DNA from: Paraburkholderia silviterrae
GTDB taxonomy: Bacteria > Pseudomonadota > Gammaproteobacteria > Burkholderiales > Burkholderiaceae
DNA: 64,000 nucleotides
Reading direction: 5' to 3'
Assembly: GCF_004353915.1 (NCBI RefSeq)
Contig: NZ_SMRP01000001.1
Coordinates: forward strand, 182,553-246,552
Positions within the stretch are counted from its first letter, which is position 1. Each line of letters starts with the position of its first letter. The notes under the pieces were generated by a model. The model saw only the letters and a list, made by a program, of their open reading frames with translations, did not search any database and was not told the origin of the DNA. Shown here one piece after another: positions 45,966-54,100 of this stretch. The position numbers were made by a program, and so were the translations under genes.

Positions 45966-46046
45966 CGCCCACAACCTGTCAGCCCATCGCCGTGCACTGG
46001 CGGCTATCGGAGGGTGGCCACCGCGATGGGTGCGCGTCGGACATTC

Positions 46047-46207
46047 ACGTCCATACTGACGAACTGGCGGCCGCACGCGCCCGGGCTGACAACGCGTATT
46101 GCCCCGGCGACTTCGCAGTTGAGGCGCGCGGGTGCATCCAGCGCGACGCGTACGATGGAGTGCCCGGCGTGCGCGTCATCAGCACGCCGGGGCATACTGC
46201 GGCCTGA
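46047..46207 (+). pseudogene. Fragment of an MBL-fold (AHL-lactonase-like) hydrolase
   Basis: About 53 codons read like the middle of an AttM/AiiA-type metallo-beta-lactamase-fold hydrolase (ADIHVHTDELAAA-type stretch, 'NAYCPGDFAVEA', then VRVISTPGHTA, the metal-His PGHT motif) before a stop. The upstream HxHxDH metal motif and the C-terminal half are missing. The following 130 nt (46208-46335) encode a hydrophobic C-terminal-like tail ('TTLLSLVVMVGG' ... 'SKKRKTVD') of another lost gene. This stretch is gene debris between the binding-protein and TetR genes. Confidence 0.6.
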
Positions 46208-46341
46208 CGACCCCGGTCACGACGCCCGTAATTTACGCGCTCGGCACGAAGACCACCTTGCTGTCGCTCGTGGTGATGGTCGGTGGCCGGCTAATCGTCA
46301 GAGCAATTTCGAAGAAAAGAAAAACAGTCGACTGAACGCGC

Positions 46342-47034
46342 TCAGTTCAGTTCGAGCACGCGCTCTCCGGCGAGATACGCGCGCACGAGCTCATGCGTCT
46401 GCGCCGTGTGATCGCTCTGCCACGACGGCGCGAGCATGTCGGTGTCGAACATGCGCGAGATGGTGTACGCATTCGACCTGTGAAAGTACGCGAGGCTCAC
46501 GAGCGTCACGTACAGATGCAGCGGGTCAATTCCCTTGCGCAGCGTACCCGCCGCCTCGCCGCGCCGGATCAACGTGTGGAGCTTGTCGAGCACCGGCGAG
46601 GACATCGCCTGGATCACTTTCGACTTCTTTAGCACTCGCGCCCGGTTCAGGTTTTCCCACGACAACAGGCACAGCAGTTCCGGATGCGCGGCGAAATGGC
46701 CTTCGGTGAAGTCGTAGAGCTGAAGGATGCCTGTGGCGGGATCGACCGTGTGTACGTCGAGCGTCACCGCGAGCTCCGCCTCGCGCAGCCGCGCGAGCAC
46801 ATGCTCCAGCACTTCTACGTAGAGCGCTTCCTTGCCGCCGAAGTAGTGATAGATCATGCGGATGTTCACCTTCGCACGAGTCGCGATGGTCTCGACGCGC
46901 GCGCCGCTGAAGCCCTTGTCGGCGAATTCCCGGATCGCGATGTTGAAGATGCGCTCGCGCGTTTTCGCGGCGAGCTGCTGGCGGCGCGTGGGCTCGTCTT
47001 TGCTGGTCTTTCTGGATACGGCTGTGCCTGGCAT
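46342..47034 (-). CDS. TetR/AcrR family transcriptional regulator
   Basis: The 230-residue TetR protein has a basic N-terminus, then the helix-turn-helix ('VETIATRAKVNIRMIYHYFGGKEALYVEVL' around residues 45-75), and a helical ligand domain. The length and helix pattern resemble RutR-like regulators of pyrimidine and purine catabolism, but this cannot be settled from sequence alone. It is the last gene of the BMP-type ABC transporter run on the minus strand (65-nt gap) and probably represses the transporter, the divergent hydrolase operon, or both in the absence of the nitrogen substrate. Confidence 0.88.
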   Translation of the reverse strand: MPGTAVSRKTSKDEPTRRQQLAAKTRERIFNIAIREFADKGFSGARVETIATRAKVNIRMIYHYFGGKEALYVEVLEHVLARLREAELAVTLDVHTVDPATGILQLYDFTEGHFAAHPELLCLLSWENLNRARVLKKSKVIQAMSSPVLDKLHTLIRRGEAAGTLRKGIDPLHLYVTLVSLAYFHRSNAYTISRMFDTDMLAPSWQSDHTAQTHELVRAYLAGERVLELN

Positions 47035-47099
47035 GAAATCGATCGATGAGTTGAACACGGCGCGACGAAACACAATGGTACTCCGTCGCGCCGACGCGA

Positions 47100-48017
47100 T
47101 TAGCGTTTGAACGGCTGCGTGAGCGCGGGCGGCGCGGTCTGCCGGCCGATCAGGCCCGCGACCGCGACCAGCGCAAGCAGATAGGGCAGCATGGCCAGAA
47201 GCGCGGTCGGCACGTGCAGGCCGAACATCGGCAACTGAAACTGCATCGCGGTGGCCGTCCCGAACAGCAGGCACGCGAGCGCGGTGCGGCCGATCTTCCA
47301 GTTGCCGAAGATGATCGCCGCGATCGCGAGATAGCCGGTGCCGTTGGTCATGCCTTCGGTAAAGGTGTGAATATCGCCGATGGAAATAAAGCAGCCCGCC
47401 GCCGCCGACATCACACCCGAGAACACGACCGCGCCGTAGCGGATGCGCACGACGGGAAGACCCGACTGATCGACCGCACGCGGCGCAACCCCGCTCGCAT
47501 GCAGTGCGATGCCAAGCGCGGTGCGGCGCATGACGACCGAGGTCGCGATCAACACGGCAAGGCCCGCATACAGCAGCCACGCCTGCCCGAACACCGGCTC
47601 GCCGATCAGCGGAAGCTTGCCCAGCACCGGCGGCGACCAGTGCGCGAGCCCCGGAATCGTGGCGTTCGAACGTTCGCCGAAGATTTCCCGGTAAGCGAGC
47701 GTGGTGCCGCCGAGCGCCAGGATGTTGATACCGATGCCCGTCACGATCTGGTTCGCGCGCAGCGTCACGCTCAAAAACGCCTGCAGCAGCGCGAGCGGAA
47801 TCACGCCTAGCATGCCGCCCAAAAGGCCGAGCGAGGGAATGCCCGTGAGCCACGAAAACGTCGCACCTAGAAACGCCCCCGTCAGCATCATGCCTTCGAC
47901 GCTCATGTTGAGCACACCCGCCCGCTCGCTGATGAGCTCGCCGGTGGCGGCAATCATCATGGGCGCGGACAGGCGAATGGATGCACCCGCGAATACCGCC
48001 AGGAGTTCGAGATTCAT
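47100..48017 (-). CDS. BMP-type (nucleoside/purine) ABC transporter permease 2
   Basis: The 305-residue permease of the BPD_transp_2 fold (NupQ/RbsC-like) has eight or more hydrophobic segments and 'ERAGVLNMSVEGMMLTGAF' near residue 30, the hallmark of nucleoside-type permeases paired with BmpA proteins. 'GIGINILALGGTTLAYR' near 92 fits the same group. Start and stop overlap the upstream permease gene by 4 nt (ATGA). It forms the channel together with the 372-residue permease. Confidence 0.92.
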   Translation of the reverse strand: MNLELLAVFAGASIRLSAPMMIAATGELISERAGVLNMSVEGMMLTGAFLGATFSWLTGIPSLGLLGGMLGVIPLALLQAFLSVTLRANQIVTGIGINILALGGTTLAYREIFGERSNATIPGLAHWSPPVLGKLPLIGEPVFGQAWLLYAGLAVLIATSVVMRRTALGIALHASGVAPRAVDQSGLPVVRIRYGAVVFSGVMSAAAGCFISIGDIHTFTEGMTNGTGYLAIAAIIFGNWKIGRTALACLLFGTATAMQFQLPMFGLHVPTALLAMLPYLLALVAVAGLIGRQTAPPALTQPFKR

Positions 48018-49132
48018 CGCCGCGCGTCTCCCTTGTCGAGCCACCACGCGCCGCCCGCGAGCGCGATGGTGACGATGCCCTGCACGATCAGCACGAGTGC
48101 CGACGGCACCTGCGCGACCATTTCCATATTGATGCCGCCCGAGCGCAGAAAACCGAACAGCAGCGCGGCGACGAGCACGCCCGTGATCGAACCACGGGCG
48201 AGCAGTCCGACGACGAGTCCGTCGAAGCCATAGCCCGACGAGAACCCGGCCTTGAGCGAATACTGGTCGCCCTGGAGCATGAGTGCGCCCGCCAGCCCAC
48301 TGAACGCGCCCGCAAGCGCCAGTGCGCCGACGAGCGACGAAGTGATCGGCAAGCCCGCACGTCTCGCGGCAACGGCGTTCAGGCCCACCGCGCGCAACGC
48401 GAGACCGAAGCGTGTGCGCGTGAGCAGGATCGCGGACGCAATGGCGAGCACGATCGTCACCGGCAAGCCGATGTTCAGATTCATGCCGCTCGTGGCGAAG
48501 ATAGCCGGCAGTTTCGTCAGATCGGGGATTTCGAGCGATTCGGGCAGCGTCGCCGCGTTGGACATCGGCTGACGCAGCAGCGCTTCGCTTTGCACGCACC
48601 AGTACAGAAACCATACGGCGATGAACGACAGCAGCAAGGTACTGATCACTTCGTTCGTGCCGGCCTTCGCCTTCAGCACGCCTGGCACTCCGCCCCACAC
48701 CGCGCCGGCTGCCGCGGCGCCCAGCATGGGAACAATGAACGACAGGCCAAAAGGAAGATGCGCGCAGCCACCGTAGAGACTCATCGCGGTCGCGACGATG
48801 CCGCCGATTGCGAGCTGCCCTTCACCGCCGACGTTGGTCAGACTGGCACGGTTCGCGATGACAAAGCCTGTGCCGACGAGCGCGAACGCGAGGCTGCGAT
48901 TGATCGACGCTCCGATCGCATAAGGCGAGCCCCAGGCGCCGTCAGCGAAGGCAGCGAGCGCGTCCGCGATGGAGACGTGCATCAGCGCGATCAGCGCGAG
49001 CGCGGCGAGCATCGCGAACGCGACGGAGGCGGCGATCACGCCCGCCACCCGCAAGCGCGGCAGGCGCGCGCGCCAGCTTTGCGTGGCACGCGCCGACGCG
49101 AATGGGGTTTGCAGTTTCATTTGCGGATTCAT
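48014..49132 (-). CDS. BMP-type (nucleoside/purine) ABC transporter permease 1
   Basis: The 372-residue permease has a longer N-terminal cytoplasmic part than its partner and the family segment 'IANRASLTNVGGEGQLAIGGI' near residue 88. 'GVPGVLKAKAGTNEVISTLLLSFIAVW' lies near 148. It is of the NupP type. The gene is overlapped by both neighbours at its ends, so ATPase, both permeases and the binding protein are translation-coupled. Confidence 0.92.
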   Translation of the reverse strand: MNPQMKLQTPFASARATQSWRARLPRLRVAGVIAASVAFAMLAALALIALMHVSIADALAAFADGAWGSPYAIGASINRSLAFALVGTGFVIANRASLTNVGGEGQLAIGGIVATAMSLYGGCAHLPFGLSFIVPMLGAAAAGAVWGGVPGVLKAKAGTNEVISTLLLSFIAVWFLYWCVQSEALLRQPMSNAATLPESLEIPDLTKLPAIFATSGMNLNIGLPVTIVLAIASAILLTRTRFGLALRAVGLNAVAARRAGLPITSSLVGALALAGAFSGLAGALMLQGDQYSLKAGFSSGYGFDGLVVGLLARGSITGVLVAALLFGFLRSGGINMEMVAQVPSALVLIVQGIVTIALAGGAWWLDKGDARR

Positions 49133-50724
49133 GTCATCGACTCCGTGCCCGCCATCCAGGCGCCGATACGGGCGCGATTACTCGCATTGGGCGCGCAGGT
49201 GCCCATGATGCGGCCGCGATACAGCACGACAATGCGGTCGGCGACGTTCATCAGTTCGTCGAGTTCGGAGGAAATCAGCAGCACGCCGACGCCACGCTCG
49301 CGCGCCGCACGGATGTGCGAGTACACGGCGGCGACCGCGCCGACATCGAGGCCGCGCGTCGGCTGCGCGGCCAGCAGGAAACGCAGCGGATCGAGCGTCA
49401 GCTCGCGCGCGAGCACGGCCTTCTGCTGATTGCCGCCGGAGAGACCGCCGAAGAGCGCATCGGGGCTGCTTGCGCGCACATCGAAGCGCTGCATGAGTTC
49501 GAGCGCGGCGGCACGCATCTCGCGGCGCTTCAGGAAGCCGGCGCGCGTGTAGCGGTCGACATGATTGATCAGCAGATTGTCGGCGAGACTCATGCCGGTG
49601 ACGCAACCCACCGCGTGACGATCTTCCGGCACGATGCCCACGCCCGCCTGCGTCAGTTCGTGCGGGCTCGCGTCAGTCATATCGTGCCCGGCGACGAAGA
49701 AGCGTCCGGCCGACGCCCTCAGCATGCCCGCAAGCACCGCGCCGAGTTCGCTTTGCCCATTGCCTTCCACGCCCGCGACGCCGACGATCTCACCGCGATT
49801 CACAATGAGTGTGCAGTCCTCCAGGCGCGTAACGCCTTCGGCATCGCGTGCGCTCAAGCCATCGAGTTGCAGCACTTCGTCCTGCAGCGGGCGCGAGTAC
49901 GGCGAAGCGGCCTGCACCAGGGACAGACGCCCGGTGAGATCGCCGGGCGGGTCGTCGCCTTCGCGATGGATCATCGCATGCACGAGCCTGTCGATCTCGG
50001 TCGCGGGCGACGCCGAGCGCGCAACCACGCGCCCGGACTGCAGCACGGTCGCATGCGTGGCGACGCGGCTGATCTCTTTGAGCTTGTGCGTGACGAGCAC
50101 CACCGCGCAGCCACGTTCCGCCACACGCTCACAGGTGTCGAGCAGCGTGTCGATCTCGGCGGGCAAGAGCACCGCGGTCGGCTCGTCGAGCAGCAGAAGA
50201 CGCGGCTCGCGCAGCAGGCATTTGACGATCTCGACGCGCTGCCGCTCGCCCACCGACAAGTCCGCCACCTGCGCGTCGAGCGGCAACTCCAGACCGACGC
50301 TCGCCAGCACATCGCGCACGCGCCGTGCTTCGCGCTGACGGTTTAGCCAGCCACGCGCCTGCCCGAGCAGCAGGTTGTCGAGCACGCTGGCATCGTCGAC
50401 CAGACTGAAATGCTGGTGCACCATCGCGACGCCGTGCGCGAGCGCCTCGCGTGGATTGCGCGGCCGATATGGCGCGCCGTTCACGCGCATCGTCCCGGCG
50501 TCGGGCTGGTGCACGCCGAAGATCACGTTGCATAGCGTCGACTTGCCGGCGCCGTTCTCGCCGAGCAGGCAATGCACGTCGCCGGGCATCAGGTCGAGCG
50601 ATACGCCTTCGAGCGCCGTGAACGCGCCGAAGCGCTTGCCGATGTCCTCGAGCGAGAGAATCGGCGCGCTATCGCTCGAGGGCGAAGGTGAAGGTAAAGG
50701 TAAAGGTAAAGGCAGCGCGCTCAT
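49129..50724 (-). CDS. BMP-type ABC transporter ATP-binding protein (two ABC domains, NupO/YufO-like)
   Basis: The 531-residue dual ATPase has a first domain with Walker A GENGAGKST near residue 58, signature LSVGERQR near 160 and 'LLLLDEPTAVL' near 180. The second domain has a degenerate Walker A (GVEGNGQSE near 310), signature LSGGNQQK near 420 and a Walker B-like 'LLAAQPTRGLD' near 440, as is usual for sugar/nucleoside-type fused ATPases. The first 16 residues are a Leu/Ser-Pro repeat (MSALPLPLPLPSPSPS) encoded by tandem hexamers. The start at 50724 overlaps the binding-protein stop. Confidence 0.9.
   Translation of the reverse strand: MSALPLPLPLPSPSPSSDSAPILSLEDIGKRFGAFTALEGVSLDLMPGDVHCLLGENGAGKSTLCNVIFGVHQPDAGTMRVNGAPYRPRNPREALAHGVAMVHQHFSLVDDASVLDNLLLGQARGWLNRQREARRVRDVLASVGLELPLDAQVADLSVGERQRVEIVKCLLREPRLLLLDEPTAVLLPAEIDTLLDTCERVAERGCAVVLVTHKLKEISRVATHATVLQSGRVVARSASPATEIDRLVHAMIHREGDDPPGDLTGRLSLVQAASPYSRPLQDEVLQLDGLSARDAEGVTRLEDCTLIVNRGEIVGVAGVEGNGQSELGAVLAGMLRASAGRFFVAGHDMTDASPHELTQAGVGIVPEDRHAVGCVTGMSLADNLLINHVDRYTRAGFLKRREMRAAALELMQRFDVRASSPDALFGGLSGGNQQKAVLARELTLDPLRFLLAAQPTRGLDVGAVAAVYSHIRAARERGVGVLLISSELDELMNVADRIVVLYRGRIMGTCAPNASNRARIGAWMAGTESMT
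50685..50714 (-). repeat. Five tandem hexamers in the start of the ATPase gene
   Basis: Five 6-nt units (consensus AAGGTA on the plus strand) encode the Leu-Pro and Ser-Pro alternation directly after the start codon. Unit gain or loss would change the length of the N-terminus in steps of two residues without shifting the frame. Confidence 0.85.
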
Positions 50725-51743
50725 CCTTCGGACACCTTGATTTTCCCGCTGAGGATGTCGTCTTCGATCTGCTTGAGCTTCGCGTCCATCGCGGGCGTCG
50801 ACTTGCAGATGACCATGCCGGACGCTTTCGGCCCCATCGCGAGGCCGAAAGCCTTGTAGCCCGGTTGCCACTGTCCTTTCTCCAGCTGCTCGATCGCGTA
50901 CTGCGCCTGAAACCCGACACCGGTAATGCTGTACGCGATATAGAGCGGATCGCTTCCGCAGCGGTCCGTATAGCTGCCGATGACGTGCGTGTTCTTCTCC
51001 TTGGCCGCCTGCTCGAGCCCGCGCAGGCCGAGGTTCAGGATGTGATAGTGCACGTCGGCGCCCTGCGCGATGGCGGCGGCCGTTGCTTCACGCGACTTGG
51101 CGACATTATCGAAGTCGCCGGTATAGCTTTCGAAATACTTGATCTTCGGATTGATATAGCGCGCGCCGTTACCGAATTCCTTGCCCGCGTTGACGATGGA
51201 CGGAATTTCCATGCCGCCGACATAGCTCACCGCGCCGTTCTTCGAGAGCATCGCTGCCGCCGCGCCCGCGACGAACGCGATCTCGGCCTGCTTCACGTCG
51301 TAGCCCGCGACGTTCGGCGGCATGTTCTCGCCCTTGTTGCCCCCGACGATGGAGAACTTCACGTTCGGAAAGCGCTTCGCGATCTTCAGCACGGCGGCCT
51401 GCGTCTGCCCGCCGATGCCGATCACGAGCTGGTTCTTCGTCGCGAGATTGGTGAGCGCCTGCTCCATGTCCGCGTAGTTGATGTTCTCGATGATCTGCGT
51501 CTTCAGCTTCGGCCCGAACTCTTTTTGCGCGGCCACGACGCCGTCGTAACCCGACTCCATCCAGCCGTTGTCCGTCTTCGAGCCGGGAATCAGCACGCCG
51601 ACGCGCATTGCGTCATCGGCGGCGTGCGCAACGGGGAGAAAGAACGCGGGCGCGGCGAGCGCGACCACGCCCGCCATGACCACGGCACGGAACACGAAGC
51701 GGCGGCGCAATTTTTCGCGCGAAGCCTGTTGCGAACTGATCAT
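50721..51743 (-). CDS. BMP family substrate-binding protein (BmpA/NupN-like)
   Basis: The 340-residue periplasmic protein has a basic n-region and signal peptide (AVVMAGVVALAAPAFF, cleavage after AHA near residue 40). The mature part starts 'DDAMRVGVLIPGSKTDNGWMESGYDG', the standard Bmp/PnrA opening that binds nucleosides or purine-like ligands. Later 'GGNKGENMPPNVAGYDVKQAE' and 'IGSYTDRCGSDPLYIAYS' follow. AAGGAG lies 8 nt before the ATG at 51743. It is the first gene of the minus-strand operon, divergent by 199 nt from the hydrolase operon at 51943. Confidence 0.93.
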   Translation of the reverse strand: MISSQQASREKLRRRFVFRAVVMAGVVALAAPAFFLPVAHAADDAMRVGVLIPGSKTDNGWMESGYDGVVAAQKEFGPKLKTQIIENINYADMEQALTNLATKNQLVIGIGGQTQAAVLKIAKRFPNVKFSIVGGNKGENMPPNVAGYDVKQAEIAFVAGAAAAMLSKNGAVSYVGGMEIPSIVNAGKEFGNGARYINPKIKYFESYTGDFDNVAKSREATAAAIAQGADVHYHILNLGLRGLEQAAKEKNTHVIGSYTDRCGSDPLYIAYSITGVGFQAQYAIEQLEKGQWQPGYKAFGLAMGPKASGMVICKSTPAMDAKLKQIEDDILSGKIKVSEG

Positions 51744-51942
51744 CACTGGCACTCCTTTTGCGTTGACTTTCGGTAAGTAGGTTATTCATGACTGAAACGC
51801 ACATTGCAACTTCAATGCCAATACGCGTTCGCTGCGCCGAAGAACCGCTTGCCGATGCCATGAACCAGGCCCGCGTTTCATGACGTCGCGACGCGCCTTC
51901 CACGCACTCGAGCGTCACCGATCCAACGCTGCGGAGAACCCG

Positions 51943-52749
51943 ATGGACCACGCCTCAAACCCAAGCCAGACAATGCCCGCCGGTGCGCTCGGCGCATTCG
52001 CGCAGACCCGCTGGCACGCCACTGAATCGCTCGTCGACATGGCTGCTCCGGCGCCCGCGCCGCGCCTCGCAACGCTCGATTCGAAGCCGCAGAAAGTACG
52101 CTTCGACATGGGAAGATCGGCGCTCGTCATCATCGACATGCAGAACGACTTCTGCACCAAAGGCGGGTGGGTGGACCACATCGGGGGCGATTACGGTGCA
52201 GACCGCGCCCCGATTGCACCACTGCAGCACCTCCTCCCGATTGCGCGGCAAAGCGGCGTGCCGGTGATCTGGGTGAACTGGGGCAACCGGGCCGATCTCG
52301 CCAACATGCCGCCCAACCAGCTTCATCTGTACAAGCCCAAGGGGACGGGCATCGGTCTTGGCGAAGCGTTGCCGCAACATGGCGCGCGCGTGCTGCAGAA
52401 GGATTCATGGGCGGCAGCGGTCGTCGATGAACTGCAGATCGAGCCGCAGGACATTTGCGTGGACAAGTACCGCATCAGCGGCTTCTGGGATACGCCGCTC
52501 GACAGCATCCTGCGTAATCTCGGCACGCGCACGATCTTCTTCGCGGGCGTGAATACCGATCAATGTGTGATGCACACGCTCACCGACGCGAACTTTCTCG
52601 GCTATGGCTGCGTGATGCTCACCGATTGCTGCGCGACATCGTCGCCCGCGTTCTGCACGCAGGCGAGCATCTGGAACGTGAAGAAGTGCTATGGGTTCGT
52701 CGCGGATTCGCTTCAATTCGCCGACGCATTGACGGGAGCGGCCCAATGA
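51943..52749 (+). CDS. Isochorismatase-family cysteine hydrolase (biuret/ureide amidohydrolase-like)
   Basis: The 268-residue cysteine hydrolase has the catalytic Asp in 'ALVIIDMQNDFCTKGGWVDH' near residue 68, Lys in 'VDKYRISGFWDT' near 175 and Cys in 'GVNTDQCVMHT' near 205. The region around the Asp resembles biuret hydrolase and RutB-type ureidoacrylate hydrolases. It would cleave an amide or ureide bond to release ammonia or carbamate. GGAGA supports the ATG at 51943. It heads a five-gene chain in which every gene overlaps the next. Biuret is one candidate substrate; RutB-like or N-carbamoyl substrates are alternatives. Confidence 0.85.
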   Translation: MDHASNPSQTMPAGALGAFAQTRWHATESLVDMAAPAPAPRLATLDSKPQKVRFDMGRSALVIIDMQNDFCTKGGWVDHIGGDYGADRAPIAPLQHLLPIARQSGVPVIWVNWGNRADLANMPPNQLHLYKPKGTGIGLGEALPQHGARVLQKDSWAAAVVDELQIEPQDICVDKYRISGFWDTPLDSILRNLGTRTIFFAGVNTDQCVMHTLTDANFLGYGCVMLTDCCATSSPAFCTQASIWNVKKCYGFVADSLQFADALTGAAQ

Positions 52750-53897
52750 GTGCCTTTGTCCCGGGTCCGCGTCTGCAAGCCGCTGCGACGGGCAGCGGGA
52801 CGCTGGATGGCTTGCGCTTCGCCGTCAAGGATCTGATCGACGTGGCCGGCAGCACAACGGGCGGCGGCAATCCCGACTGGCTCGCGACCCACACGCCAGC
52901 CAGCCGTCATGCGCCCTGCGTCGCGAAGCTGCTCGCCGCGGGCGCACACCTCGACGGCAAGACCATCACCGATGAGCTCGCGTACAGCCTCGAAGGCGTG
53001 AACGCACATTACGGCACGCCGCTGAATCCGCGCTGGCCGCATGCGTTGCCGGGCGGATCGTCGAGCGGATCGGCCTCGGCGGTCGCGGCCCGTGAGGTGG
53101 ATTTTGCACTCGGCACCGATACGGGCGGCTCCGTACGCGTGCCCGCCGCATTCTGCGGACTGTGGGGCATCCGCCCGACGCACGATGACGCCATGCTCGA
53201 CGGCGTGCTGCGCTTCGCGCCCTGCTTCGACACGGTCGGCTGGTTCGCACGCTCGGGCGACATGCTCGCGTGCGTCGCGAATGTACTTCTCGACGATGTG
53301 CCCGCCGCCGGCGTGCCCGGGTCGCTCGTGCGCTTCAAGGAAGCGTTCGATGCGCGCGCCGCAATTGAACCGGACGACGCGCAGCGTCTTCGTGAACTTT
53401 CATCCACGCAGGAAGAGGTTGAAATCTTCGCAGGCGATCCAGCGCGCTGGCTTCATGTGTATCAGCAGTTACAGGACAACGATATCCGCGCATCGCTCGG
53501 CGCCTGGATCGAAGCGAGCGCGCCGCGCTTTGGCGTTGACATCGCGGCGCGGTTCGCGCGGTTGCGCTCGCTCGATGACGCGCAAGTCGAGCGATGCCGC
53601 GTCATGTGCGAGACGCTGGCCGAACAGGTGGAACGTATCGTGAGTGGCGCGCTCATCGTGCTGCCGACGACGCCGCGCGCCTTGCTTGCCAAAAACGAAT
53701 CGCCAGAGGGCATCGACTCGTTCTATCGCGATGCGCTCACGATGAACTCCGTCGCCGCATTTGCCGGCTTGCCGCAAGTCACGGTGCCGGTCCTGAGCGA
53801 AGCATCGCGGCCACTCGCGCTTTCGTTCATCGGTCCGCGCAACAGCGATCGGGCATTGATCGCACGTGTACGTGAACTCTTTCCCAACCTCTCGTGA
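52746..53897 (+). CDS. Amidase-signature family hydrolase, short form
   Basis: The 383-residue amidase is shorter than most GatA-like enzymes and similar in size to AMI1-type amidases. The triad is seen in 'FAVKDLIDVAG' (Lys near residue 24), '[12 protein letters not shown]' (cis-Ser near 100) and 'GTDTGGSVRVPAAFCGLWG' (Ser near 122). Its ATG overlaps the preceding stop (ATGA) and its own stop overlaps the GTG of the DUF4089 gene. It probably hydrolyses an amide intermediate of the same pathway as its neighbours. The substrate is unknown. Confidence 0.88.
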   Translation: MSAFVPGPRLQAAATGSGTLDGLRFAVKDLIDVAGSTTGGGNPDWLATHTPASRHAPCVAKLLAAGAHLDGKTITDELAYSLEGVNAHYGTPLNPRWPHALPGGSSSGSASAVAAREVDFALGTDTGGSVRVPAAFCGLWGIRPTHDDAMLDGVLRFAPCFDTVGWFARSGDMLACVANVLLDDVPAAGVPGSLVRFKEAFDARAAIEPDDAQRLRELSSTQEEVEIFAGDPARWLHVYQQLQDNDIRASLGAWIEASAPRFGVDIAARFARLRSLDDAQVERCRVMCETLAEQVERIVSGALIVLPTTPRALLAKNESPEGIDSFYRDALTMNSVAAFAGLPQVTVPVLSEASRPLALSFIGPRNSDRALIARVRELFPNLS

Positions 53898-54100
53898 GCA
53901 TGACCGTCATGTCTTCCATCTGCAACCCACCGCTCGACGCCTACGCGGACGCCGCGCTTGCACTGAATTTCCCCGCGCTTCCCGAAGAGGCCGCCACGCG
54001 TGTCAAGGCGCAATTCGCCCGCATCGCGCAGCTCGCAGCGCCCGTGCTCGCCTACCCCGTCGATACGGACGACGAACCTGCACCGGTGTACCGCCCATGA
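53894..54100 (+). CDS. hpxX: DUF4089 (AtzG/HpxX-like) small subunit
   Basis: The 68-residue protein starts with GTG at 53894, overlapping the amidase stop. It shows the DUF4089 pattern of two helices with 'LDAYADAALALNFPALPEEAATRVKAQFARI' in the middle. AtzG-type proteins pack against AtzE amidases and stabilise them, as GatC does for GatA. Its stop overlaps the start of the AtzE-family gene, which fits that partnership. The sequence is short, so the assignment rests on pattern plus context. Confidence 0.82.
   Translation: MSMTVMSSICNPPLDAYADAALALNFPALPEEAATRVKAQFARIAQLAAPVLAYPVDTDDEPAPVYRP

Noticed and set aside
47981..49429. 482-codon plus-strand frame opposite the BMP-type permeases
   Set aside because: Charged, repetitive shadow composition and the minus-strand permease is certain.
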